DNA from: UTCFX2 sp963726375
GTDB lineage: Bacteria; Chloroflexota; Anaerolineae; Anaerolineales; UBA4823
Reading direction: 5' to 3'
DNA: 64,000 bases
Assembly (NCBI GenBank): GCA_963726375.1
Contig: CAVSCE010000008.1
Span: 992,001 to 1,056,000 of the forward strand
A program made the position numbers and the translations under genes. Positions 1-8,210 of this stretch are shown piece after piece (position 1 is the stretch's first letter; every line of letters begins with the position of its first letter). Below the pieces are notes generated by a model. That model was given only the letters and a program-made list of their open reading frames with translations. It was not told the DNA's origin and made no database searches.

Positions 1-107
1 GGCTCCAGGTCAGAGAGCCGCCGGATGAGGCGTGCAGGGACTGGCGCGTCCATATCCGCTACGGCGTCAATCACTTTTTGAAAGGGGATTTCATCCGTTG
101 TGGACAT
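1..107 (-). CDS. N-terminus of an unidentified protein, cut by the window edge
   Basis: An open frame runs leftward from an ATG at 105-107 to the window edge and gives 35 residues beginning MSTTDEIPFQ. The segment is acidic and helical-looking and contains no motif. It resembles the start of HEAT-repeat-like proteins I have seen in Anaerolineae, but the visible part is too short to prove that. It lies just downstream of the RseP gene on the same strand and could be its operon partner. Confidence 0.45.
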   Translation of the reverse strand, partial: MSTTDEIPFQKVIDAVADMDAPVPARLIRRLSDLE

Positions 108-131
108 TAATTATTAGTCTCAAATAAAGGC

Positions 132-1147
132 TCAGGGAAGCTGAACCGGATTGATAAAATCTTGCAGGTTGATATAAATCAACAACAGCAGCAGCAGCGA
201 AAAACCTACAAGGTGAATTGCATTTTCGTACCTGGCGGGAACACGCCGTTTGAAGAAAATTTCGGGAAGCGTGAGAAAATCCGCCCACCGTCCAATGCTG
301 GGATGGGAAGCAGATTCATGATGCCAAGAGAAATCGAGATCATCATAAAAAACCACAATGGGCTTTGCAGGCGCTGGTAGATATCGTACATACCCTTATA
401 TCCCACCAGACGCCCTTCTTCTGGCGTCGCCTGCCCGTTTATCAGCCGCACAGGGAGCATCAGGATGCCGCGCACGTTTTCCCCGACAACAAACAAGCCG
501 CGGTAAGCTGCCGTTCCCAGGCTGACCGGGCGGGTCGCATTATCGAGTGCAACTCCGAGAGGGCCTTCCCCTTCCGGTGGTTTCGCTCGGGGAACAAGCA
601 CGGCAGTGATCAGCTCATCGCCGCGCTGAACGATGACCGTCACAGGCTCGCCGAGTTTATCAGCGATGATCGCCTGCAACCTCTCAACGCTGTCGATTTT
701 TTGATCGTTGATCGAGACAAACAGGTCACCGGTCTTTAAGTTTGCTTCAGCAGCCGGAGAGCCTGGCGAGATAAATGAAACCAGGACTTTTTCAGGCACA
801 GGCTCGCCCATGGAATAAAAGAGCAAGATACCTAAAAGAATACCTACGGAGATATTCATCACAGGGCCAGCAAAAAGCACACCCAGGCGCACCCATGGGC
901 TGGAGGCAGCCAGACCGCCAGGGATGGTCGGATCATTCTCGCCTTTCGGACGGACAAAACCGCCAAGTGGTATCCAGTTAAGTGAAAAGACTGTCCCTTT
1001 GTGTTCAAAAAGCTTAACCAGCCGTGGTGGAAAACCTATCCCGAACTCTTCCACTTCGACTTTAAGAAAACGGGCGGCTGCAAAATGCCCCAATTCATGG
1101 AGCAAAATGAGCACAGCTAACCCAAGGATGAACTCTAATAGTTGCAT
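132..1147 (-). CDS. rseP: RseP-type site-2 zinc metalloprotease (M50), one frameshift
   Basis: Membrane-embedded M50 protease, a family that cleaves membrane-bound anti-sigma factors or signal-peptide remnants. The first transmembrane helix carries the zinc motif HELGH at residues 18-22. A PDZ-like domain lies around residues 120-190, and the second active-site segment LPIPALDGGR follows near residue 285. Just after DGGRI the frame breaks at about 270-285, where one T seems to be missing from a T run. The adjacent frame then supplies the expected tail (LPEIFF, then a last transmembrane helix ending INLQDFINPVQLP). Total length would be about 338 residues, normal for the family. The MvaD homologue lies upstream on the same strand. 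A candidate -10 box and palindrome sit in the gap between them. Confidence 0.9.
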
Positions 1148-1171
1148 TGACTAAATAACCTTCATTCTGAT

Positions 1172-1217
1172 AGCACTGAGCATTTTTCAGTGGGCATTAT
1201 AACTGTTCAGCGCTGAA
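1172..1217 (-). promoter_or_regulatory. Candidate rseP promoter with palindrome
   Basis: Read on the minus strand, a TATAAT box lies at 1196-1201. A perfect 12-base palindrome, TTCAGCGCTGAA, lies at 1206-1217 just upstream of it, inside the usual -10/-35 spacer. No good -35 box is visible. A 6-bp hairpin (CACTGA/TCAGTG) follows at about 1173-1191, in what would be the 5' leader. The palindrome is placed where an operator could act. This is inferred from position only. Confidence 0.4.
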
Positions 1218-1309
1218 TAGAGAAGCGGACTGGGGTAGGGGGAAGGGCTTTCTAACACATTTCTAACCATGTCGGCCGTTTTCGATCGAATTCACGGATT
1301 ATTTCACCT

Positions 1310-2293
1310 TCAGGAGACCGGTTTCAGGTGCGCTGGCCCACCAGGCGTGGCTGTGAGCACGCGCTGGACGCCTTCAGTACGCTCAAGGTTTTCGACAACC
1401 TGACGCCTGGCAGCTTCGAGGCAGACGACATGGACATTTGGACCGGCGTCGATTGTGTAACATACCGGCAAACCTGACTTTCGCCACTCCCGAATGTTCT
1501 CCATCACAGTGAGAGTTCCTGGTTTCCAATAAAACAGCGCTGGCCTGGAGGTCATCATCACGGCGTGCATCAGGGTGCTGTCCAGCTCCATTACCTCGGC
1601 CAGGTCATCGAAATCCCGGTTCAAGATTGCGGACCGGCAAACCTCGAGACGACGGGTCGTGCTGGCGATTTGGCCTGATTGCAGGGGGCTGGTATCTGCC
1701 AGAGCGTGTCCTTCCTGAGAGGTCGTCGGTTTATGGACCTGGCTGACGATTGCGATGCAGTCAACCAGCTGCCAGTGGTCTGGCGGTGCAATTGTGAACG
1801 CATAGGAGGAACGGTCATCCTCACCTGCCTGCCATTCGACGAACCCCGCCGGGATTGAGCGGCAGGCCGAGCCAGATGCGGTTCGCGCCAGGCGTGAAAG
1901 CTCCGCTTCGGAAAGCTCCAGGCCGGCGGCGCGGCTGCCCGCAAGCGCAAGCGCGGAAAAACCAGAAGCAGAAGAAGCAATGCCTGTGCCGGTTGGGAAG
2001 TTGTTGCTGCTTTCGATCTGCGCGTAAGCCTGGATGCCGGCGAGGGTTCTGATCCGATCAAGCAAATCACTTGCCCGCTGGCTTGCAATCGCTCCGGCAG
2101 GGAAGCCGTTCAAGGTAAGCTGATCCTGCGCCAGAGAAGAGTTGAAACAGACGCGAGTATGGGTGTAGAGCCCGCCAAGGTTCATCGAAATAGAACCGTT
2201 GGCGGGGATGTTTTGGAATGGATCGCGGTTTCCCCAATATTTTATGAAGGCGATATTCGGGCAAGAGACAGCGGTTGCGGAGCGATCAGACAC
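1310..2293 (-). CDS. mvaD: Diphosphomevalonate decarboxylase family (GHMP kinase fold)
   Basis: Cytosolic enzyme of the mevalonate route to isopentenyl diphosphate, which phosphorylates and decarboxylates a mevalonate phosphate. 327 residues, usual length, intact. Family motifs are NIAFIKYWG near residue 15, the nucleotide loop TGIASSASGF near 100, ASGSACRS near 138, and TIDAGPNVHV near 283 with the expected catalytic Asp. The second Lys of the usual KYWGKRD motif is Asn here (KYWGNRD). Chloroflexota are known to contain a homologue acting on phosphomevalonate rather than diphosphomevalonate (Roseiflexus), so the exact substrate is open. Start is a GTG. It lies upstream of rseP on the same strand, and no other mevalonate gene is visible in the window. 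Confidence 0.85.
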   Translation of the reverse strand: MSDRSATAVSCPNIAFIKYWGNRDPFQNIPANGSISMNLGGLYTHTRVCFNSSLAQDQLTLNGFPAGAIASQRASDLLDRIRTLAGIQAYAQIESSNNFPTGTGIASSASGFSALALAGSRAAGLELSEAELSRLARTASGSACRSIPAGFVEWQAGEDDRSSYAFTIAPPDHWQLVDCIAIVSQVHKPTTSQEGHALADTSPLQSGQIASTTRRLEVCRSAILNRDFDDLAEVMELDSTLMHAVMMTSRPALFYWKPGTLTVMENIREWRKSGLPVCYTIDAGPNVHVVCLEAARRQVVENLERTEGVQRVLTATPGGPAHLKPVS

Positions 2294-2536
2294 GAAACGT
2301 GAATCACCCTTTCATTATTATCAAACGCTAGTGTACCACGGACATCCTGCAGTTCCAGGATGCGGCGCTTCATTCATCGGATTTCATTTAGTTAACGGTC
2401 AAAGGAGAACCAGAGACACTCTCGGGATTGGATATTGACTCTCACGCTCTGTTGCGCGATAAGTATTAAAGCCAATCATCGGCACTACAATGTGGCTTCC
2501 CTGATAGGTGGTCCTCCAGGTATAGAGGAGGTGGGT

Positions 2537-3092
2537 ATGGAGACCCCTGCTGAACTCAAGACCTCTGGTCTGGAAGCGCCTTCTGGAACCGTGACATTCC
2601 TCTTCACTGACATCGAAGGCTAAACAGCCGAGTCCGAGTTGTTAACTCGTGCCACAGCGGAAGCCAGCGCGGTTATTGAACGTCATGGGGCTGAAGAACA
2701 AACGCGACTGGCATTTTCTCGTGAGCTGGCCGCCGCTGCTCTTAACAGCCAAGCTGACGACCAGGAACGCGCCGTATTGCTTGCTATTGAGGCTTTAAAA
2801 CAGGCCGATACCCGGCAAGCCCAGGAAGCTCTGCACCGCACTGTGCAGGAGCTTCGGATCATCCACACCCTGGAAACGCCAGGATCAGCATATGTGGGAT
2901 TAGCCTGGAGCTCCGACGGCATGCGCTTAGCGGCATCTGGCATCCCTGGCGCGGTTGTTTTGGATTCCGGGACAGGAGAGATACATTGATGTTGAGGAGC
3001 TGATTGCCATGACCAGATCCCGCCTGAGGCGCGTTCTGACAGATGAGGAATGCCAAAAATACCTGCATCAAGTGGATTGTCCAGGGCAGTGA
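2537..3092 (+). pseudogene. Collapsed remnant of a cyclase-WD40 signalling protein
   Basis: A ribosome site (GGAGGT) precedes ATG 2537. The first 28 codons end in GTVTFLFTDIEG, the typical beginning of an adenylate/guanylate cyclase domain, and a TAA follows at once. The same frame continues with helical text, then SRELAAAALNS, LALEAL-like repeats and LAWSSDGMRLAASG, which match the linker and first WD40 blade of large Chloroflexi cyclase-ATPase-WD40 proteins. After a stop at about 2989 another frame gives EELIAMTRSRLRR and EECQKYLH, the usual C-terminal end of such proteins. Start, middle and end of a multi-kilobase gene are therefore present in about 550 bases, with the interior lost. It is almost certainly non-functional. 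Confidence 0.7.
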
Positions 3093-3118
3093 ATTTCAAC
3101 ATTTCGCCAGAAACCGTC

Positions 3119-3124
3119 TATAAT
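3119..3124 (+). promoter_or_regulatory. Candidate -10 box for the bactofilin-like gene
   Basis: TATAAT in the gap between the WD40 remnant and the gene at 3261. This would leave a leader of about 130 bases. No convincing -35 hexamer is seen. Confidence 0.35.
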
Positions 3125-3260
3125 TGAATAGAGGGCTGCACTTTTTCGTTGGGCAAGATGGCTTTTATCCTTGAAAAAAATTTGACCACTGTTCTTTCTT
3201 TCTACACTCGTGGCAAGGACAGTGAGCGAACCATACTCAAATTCCCTGGAGATGTTCTAA

Positions 3261-4481
3261 ATGAGCGTAAAAAAACCTTTCCGTGTTTTTACAATCCTGG
3301 TATTCGCTCTGGCGGCTGTCTGGACAATCGGCGCCGCTCAGATCGTCCAGGCGAGCACTCCTCTCCCGCAAGGCACTCTGGCAAAAGAAGAGGTGATCGA
3401 TAACGATGTTTTCGTAACAGGCGAGAAAGTGTCCCTTGACGGCTCGGTGCTCGGCGATGCGTTCATCCTCGGCAACCAGGTCTCGATTGAAGGCACGGTC
3501 GACGGCAGCCTGTTTGTCATCGGGCAGCAGGTGGATATCCAGGGAACGGTAGCTGGAACAACCTATGTCGCCGCGCTATCGCTCGAATTGGGCTCGGAAT
3601 CCGTGCTGCAGCGCAACTTGTATTTTCTTGGGGCTTCTCTTTCAACCCTGCCTGGTTCTGAAATCCAGCGAGACTTAAAGACTATTTGCCTGAGCGCCGA
3701 TCTGAAAGGGGATGTCACCAGAGATACTCGGGCGACCATAGGAATTCTAAAACTGGTTCAAAGCGTCATCAAGCTGTTTGGTGGCGATATCTTGATCCCG
3801 AGACCCTCGATCCTGCCTGGCGCATCCGTATCACCGAGGTTGTTGGGTGGTCTATTTTCCAGCCTGCTGACCCCTTATTACCAGGAGCCTGTTGCTTCAG
3901 GCGGGATCGACACGGCAAAGCTGTCAGAATGGTCGCTCGCCCGGCTGCGCGACTTCGTTGTACTGCTCTTTCTCGGCGCAGTTTTCTTCTGGCTGGGCCG
4001 AGAGCCCCTCAAGCGGACAAATCAGGCACTGCGCAACCGACCCCTGCGAGGGCTAGGGTACGGGCTTCTGGGGCTCTTTATCACTCTTAATCTCATCCTG
4101 GTTTGTTTGCTGCTGGCAAGCCTTTTCTTTGTGATTGGTCTCTGGCTTGGAAACCTGGGATTTTGGGTTTTCTCAGCTGCGCTCTGGGCTCTCACATTTG
4201 CGGCGATCGTTTTCTCTATAGCTGTAATATGGATTGTCGTTGCCTACGGCACCAAACTGGCTGTTGCTTACCTGGCCGGGAACTGGTTTTTTGAAAAGAT
4301 CGCCCCCAAAGCATCCATTTCCCCATTTGTTGGGTTGGCGCTTGGCATACTTGTCTATGTCCTGCTGCGATCAATCCCTATGCTGGGCTGGGTGCTCGGC
4401 GTGCTGGTTACAGCCTGGGGGCTTGGCGGTTTTTGGCTGGCATACCGAAATCCGGCGGATCAGCCTGAATTGTTGGAATAG
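3261..4481 (+). CDS. Bactofilin-like polymer-forming membrane protein
   Basis: 406 residues. A signal peptide or membrane anchor covers residues 8-32 (VFTILVFALAAVWTIGAA). Residues about 45-145 form a beta-helix-like stretch of repeating turns (GSVLGDAFILG, GTVDGSLFVIG, GTVAGTTYVAA), the pattern of polymer-forming cytoskeletal (bactofilin) domains. The C-terminal half holds at least four hydrophobic helices (about 225-245, 270-300, 310-345, 360-390). The repeat domain probably lies outside the membrane and may organise envelope components, which is inference. A GGAGA ribosome site precedes the ATG. It converges on the SsnA-like gene across a shared hairpin. Confidence 0.75.
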   Translation: MSVKKPFRVFTILVFALAAVWTIGAAQIVQASTPLPQGTLAKEEVIDNDVFVTGEKVSLDGSVLGDAFILGNQVSIEGTVDGSLFVIGQQVDIQGTVAGTTYVAALSLELGSESVLQRNLYFLGASLSTLPGSEIQRDLKTICLSADLKGDVTRDTRATIGILKLVQSVIKLFGGDILIPRPSILPGASVSPRLLGGLFSSLLTPYYQEPVASGGIDTAKLSEWSLARLRDFVVLLFLGAVFFWLGREPLKRTNQALRNRPLRGLGYGLLGLFITLNLILVCLLLASLFFVIGLWLGNLGFWVFSAALWALTFAAIVFSIAVIWIVVAYGTKLAVAYLAGNWFFEKIAPKASISPFVGLALGILVYVLLRSIPMLGWVLGVLVTAWGLGGFWLAYRNPADQPELLE

Positions 4482-4501
4482 CCAGCTTTTTTAAAATCGA
4501 A

Positions 4502-4533
4502 GCGCCGCAAGGTCTCATCAAGTCTTGCGGCGC
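4502..4533. terminator. Hairpin between convergent genes
   Basis: A 10-bp stem (GCGCCGCAAG pairing with CTTGCGGCGC) with a 12-base loop. On the minus strand it is followed shortly by an A/T-rich run, so it most likely ends the SsnA-like operon. It may also serve the plus-strand gene. Confidence 0.7.
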
Positions 4534-4576
4534 ATTGACATTCAACTTCGGCCGCATTCAAGCTCACCCACGAGCT

Positions 4577-5941
4577 TCAACCGAAAACGGGGTCCCCTGG
4601 CACGAGGGCTTGATAACGATCCCAAAATGCGGGGACGATCTCCCTGGATCTGGCCTTGATCCTCTCCTCGTCGATGTTTACCAGGACTCGATCTTTCATC
4701 AAAACTTTCCCGGCGACGATTGTGGTTGTGATCATCGATTCGTTCAGGCCAAAAACAAAATGTCCAGACAGTGTATCAAGGGTCATCGGAGTGGCCGGGT
4801 GATAATCGACAAAAATCAGGTCGGCAAGTGCTCCAGGCTCGATCACACCCAGGGGCGCCTCGAAGTACTTCGAAGCCAGCGCGGCATTGTTGGATACAGC
4901 CAACTGGATGAGCTGATCTGCGGAGAGCCGCCTGCTGTCACGATGCCTGATTTTCTGCAGAAAATAAGCTGATTCCGCTTCCCGCCACATCGTATTGCTC
5001 AAACCGTCATTTCCAAGGCAGAGACGAACCCCGGATCGCATAAGAGACTCTACCTCGGCAACGCCGTCTGCAGCGTTCTGATTGTTGCGCGGCTGATGGC
5101 TGACCCAGGAACCAGATTCAGCGATCTGCTGGATTTCGAGGGCGTCCAGATGGATCGCGTGCGCAAGGATCGTTTGTTCTCCCAGGATATCGTGATCGCG
5201 GAGACGGTCAACCGAACGCTTGCCTGACATTTGGAGGCTGCGAACCTGGCAGTATTCGTGCTCGGCGACGTGCAGGTGAAATCCAGAGTCGCTCGGACAG
5301 GCAACCCGGCAAGATGCCAGCGTGCTCTCTGATACGGTCATCGGAGCATGGATTCCGAAGTTCGCCTTAATCCGGCCACCAGCGAGGTTTTCTTGACGGC
5401 AGCGGCGGATAAACCTGGCATTTTCATTGATGCCTGCGCACGTGCGCTCGGGACCGTTCCGATCGGTCACTTCAAAGCATAAAACAGACCGCAGCCCGGC
5501 CTGCTCGACGACTTCAGCAATCTGATCCAGGATCCCATCGATGCAGTTTTGGGAAGAGTGATGATCGAACAGGGTCGTTGTGCCGTGCTTGATGGCGTCA
5601 ATCACACCATTCCAAACGGAATAGCGCACATCTTCCGAATTCAAAGCCAGGTCGAAAGGCCACCAGAGCTTCTGCAGGATCGTGGGCAAGGTGATCGGCG
5701 CTTCTCCTGGAACCGGTACCCCGCATGAAAAAGCGCTGTAATAATGACCGTGAGCGTTGATACTCCCTGGCATCACCCATTGTCCGCGAGCATCCAGGCT
5801 TTCTTCATCAGGATGGTTTGCAGCTAATTCGTCCGAGGGTCCGATCTCGCTGATTTTCCCATCCGCGATCGCCAGCCCATGATTTTCAAGGATCCGGTTG
5901 GGGCTGCCCCATGTCAGAAGATTTGCGTTTTTTACGATCAT
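4577..5941 (-). CDS. ssnA: SsnA-like aminohydrolase (amidohydrolase superfamily)
   Basis: Metal-dependent TIM-barrel hydrolase, 454 residues, close in layout to E. coli SsnA, whose gene sits in a purine-degradation and selenium-linked cluster. Visible metal and active-site elements are HGHYYSAF near residue 64 (HxH), HLHVAEHEY near 225, an AHAIHL segment near 265 and the late Asp in LGNDGLSNTM near 313. The SsnA-type segment LWWPFDLALN is present near 92. An AGG ribosome site (GGAGAACAGG) precedes the ATG. It is the last gene of a four-gene minus-strand operon, 27 bases after the M20 hydrolase. The true substrate of SsnA is not established. The pairing with a YgeY-like protein mirrors the E. 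coli cluster. Confidence 0.8.
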   Translation of the reverse strand: MIVKNANLLTWGSPNRILENHGLAIADGKISEIGPSDELAANHPDEESLDARGQWVMPGSINAHGHYYSAFSCGVPVPGEAPITLPTILQKLWWPFDLALNSEDVRYSVWNGVIDAIKHGTTTLFDHHSSQNCIDGILDQIAEVVEQAGLRSVLCFEVTDRNGPERTCAGINENARFIRRCRQENLAGGRIKANFGIHAPMTVSESTLASCRVACPSDSGFHLHVAEHEYCQVRSLQMSGKRSVDRLRDHDILGEQTILAHAIHLDALEIQQIAESGSWVSHQPRNNQNAADGVAEVESLMRSGVRLCLGNDGLSNTMWREAESAYFLQKIRHRDSRRLSADQLIQLAVSNNAALASKYFEAPLGVIEPGALADLIFVDYHPATPMTLDTLSGHFVFGLNESMITTTIVAGKVLMKDRVLVNIDEERIKARSREIVPAFWDRYQALVPGDPVFG

Positions 5942-5968
5942 CCTGTTCTCCAGAAACCATCCAGGACA

Positions 5969-7136
5969 TTACCCTTTGAAATTTCCAAGCTCCTGAGCCA
6001 ATCCGATGAAACCCTGCACCGATCGAACAAGCTCAGAAACTTCGACATATTCATCGGTCACATGGGCCAGATGCACCGATCCGGGACCGAAGACAATCGT
6101 CGGAACGTTCCGTTCTCCTGCGCTCCCTGATCCATTCGTGCAGTAGGGAGTCCCGTAGAGGACGGGTTCAATCCCAGCGGAGATCAAGCCCCTGTGCGCC
6201 AGCTTTACCCATTCGGAATTCGGGTCTACGGACCAGGCCGGATGGAAATCCTCGTTAGAGATTTCGGTTCCGGTGTAGCTCTGGAAGGATACTTCTGGAA
6301 AAGTGATGGTCGAGCCGGGCATATCCTGCAGGAGGTCGAGATGCAGGTCGAGCACGGACTGCCGGGTTTCCCCGCGCACCATCCGGCGGTCAAAAACGAC
6401 CTGGCAGGCATAGGGGATGGTTGATGCGCTGGGGAACGGGCTGGAGATGATCTGGATGGGCTCCATAACGCTCTTTCCCAATAATGGATCTTCAACCGGC
6501 GGGATCTGCCGGACGCGCCGGATTATTTCAACGGCTTTGTCGATCGCGTTGTCGCCTATTTCAGGTGAAGAGCTGTGAGCCGCCTTCCCACGAAGCTCGA
6601 AGACCAGCCGTGCCCGACCTTTATGTCCTATTCCAAGGCGGCAGTCGGTTGGCTCGCCTATGATCACGCCGTCCGGCTGGATCTCGTTCAGGACGGTTTT
6701 CAGGGCGGCTCCTTCTAACAGCTCCTCGCCGACAGTACCGACCGCGTAGAGATCTCCCTGGATAGCACTGCGGGGCAGGGATGCGATCGCGACCGTATAT
6801 GCAGCCAGGCTGCCCTTATCATCCACAGCACCGCGCCCCCAAATTTTTCCATGCGCTGAGCTCTCCCCCGAAGGGAGCGTGCACCCAGGCGCCAAGCTCG
6901 CCGACTTCCACGGTATCCATGTGGGCGTCAAAAACCAGCTTAGGACCGGGCTTGCTCCCATGCCGCAGACCAATCACGTTGCCGGCCTTGTCCTGCCAGA
7001 CCTGATCATAGCCGAGGCTTTGCATCCAGCGCGCCGCAACGCCTGAGACTGCGGACAGCTCCCCCGCGATCCCGGGAGCGCGCACCAGCTCCTGCAAGAA
7101 CTGGATTGTATTTTGCTCGATCTCGTTTTTATCCAT
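5969..7136 (-). CDS. YgeY-like M20 family hydrolase, one frameshift
   Basis: Zinc-dependent M20 peptidase/deacylase fold, about 388 residues once the frame is restored. The N-terminal part (from ATG 7136) contains FDAHMDTVEVG with the metal-binding HxD. The frame breaks at about 6845-6865, and the next frame resumes with GRGAVDDKGS (bridging Asp), GEELLEG (catalytic Glu pair), GEPTDCRLGIGHKG and the late His in GPGSVHLAHVTDE. This order fits the YgeY subgroup that co-occurs with SsnA. The reaction is unknown; family members cleave amide bonds, for example of N-acyl or N-carbamoyl compounds. It lies 20 bases after the LLM gene and 27 bases before the SsnA-like gene. Confidence 0.75.
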
Positions 7137-7156
7137 TTATATTCCCTTATGGAAGA

Positions 7157-8176
7157 TTAAACACCGTCCGCAAATGCATCGATGACTTCACGAATATTCC
7201 CCATCAGCGGGTACAGGATCGGGCAGGTCACGCCTGCTTCGAGATATTCCCGCACCTTCGCCCGGCATTCAGCAGCGGTCCCAACCGCCATGATATTCCG
7301 GACCAGGTGCTCGGGCACGACCGCGCTGGCGCGCTCATAGTCTGCTTCCGTCGCCGGCCAACCCATCATGGACCTGGCTTTGGCAGCAATTTCCTCGCTT
7401 ACACCGCTGGCTTTCATGATGTGGGGCTCGGTGGCGAAGTAATACGCGGCAAGTTTTTTACCAGCATGAACGGCAGCGTCAGGATTTTCGTCTGAAAGGG
7501 AGACGACAATTAATTCAGGCAGATCGACCTGGCTGAGGGTCTTCCCTGCTTTCTTCGCCCCTGTTTCCACAAGCTGAATCGCCCGGCGGACATATTCGAC
7601 CGAGACACCGTAGTTCAGACAAACACCATCGCAGATTTCGCCTGCCAGCTCCAGCATTTTCTCGCCGGTCGCACCGATATAGATCGGAATATCCCGGGGG
7701 GTTTTGTCGCCGTAGACCACATCAAGGGACACATTTTCCAGGTTGACGAACTCGCCATGATATGTGACGGTTTTCATCGCCAGGAGCTCGCGAATCGCCT
7801 CGACGTGTTCTCTCATCGCCGTGAGAGGTTTCTTCATGGTAACTCCAACCCGGCTGGCAATCGGCTCCCACCAGGCTCCGAGGCCCAACATCACCCTGCC
7901 TTTTCCGTTTACCCTTCCGCCAAGCTCCCACAGTGAGGAGAAACTGGCAGCGATTACCGCAGGATTGCGAGTCCAGATTGGCAGGACGCCGGAACCGACT
8001 CTTAATCGCGAGGTATGAGTAAGAAATGCGCTCATAAGGACAATGCAGTCCCTCGCCAGGCGGTTATCGCCTTGCCAGATTTCACTAAAGCCTCTTTCCT
8101 CCATGTAGCGCGCCAATTCCAGCTCAGCTCGGATGTCAACAACATCCTGCATGTAGATTGCCAATCTTTGGTTCAT
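7157..8176 (-). CDS. LLM-class flavin-dependent oxidoreductase
   Basis: 339 residues, intact, luciferase-like TIM-barrel of the F420- or FMN-using group (methylene-tetrahydromethanopterin reductase-like). Visible features are the early GFSEIWQGDN segment, RLRVGSGVLPIWTRNPAVIA near residues 58-78, GRVMLGLGAWWEP near 92, PIYIGATGEKMLELAGEICDGVCLNYG near 165-190, and the C-terminal VGTAAECRAKVREYLEAG. A strong AGGAGG ribosome site precedes the ATG. It sits inside an operon of three hydrolases, so it probably oxidises or reduces a heterocyclic intermediate. RutA, a distant member of this superfamily, oxygenates uracil, but close similarity to RutA cannot be claimed from sight. Confidence 0.85.
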   Translation of the reverse strand: MNQRLAIYMQDVVDIRAELELARYMEERGFSEIWQGDNRLARDCIVLMSAFLTHTSRLRVGSGVLPIWTRNPAVIAASFSSLWELGGRVNGKGRVMLGLGAWWEPIASRVGVTMKKPLTAMREHVEAIRELLAMKTVTYHGEFVNLENVSLDVVYGDKTPRDIPIYIGATGEKMLELAGEICDGVCLNYGVSVEYVRRAIQLVETGAKKAGKTLSQVDLPELIVVSLSDENPDAAVHAGKKLAAYYFATEPHIMKASGVSEEIAAKARSMMGWPATEADYERASAVVPEHLVRNIMAVGTAAECRAKVREYLEAGVTCPILYPLMGNIREVIDAFADGV

Positions 8177-8210
8177 TGCTTAATCCTCCTGGTGATCAGT
8201 AAGCACGTGG

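Noticed and set aside
4577..7136. Selenium metabolism system suggested by SsnA and YgeY
   Set aside because: No selD, selA/selB, tRNA-Sec or molybdenum hydroxylase in the window; the names alone do not prove a selenium link.
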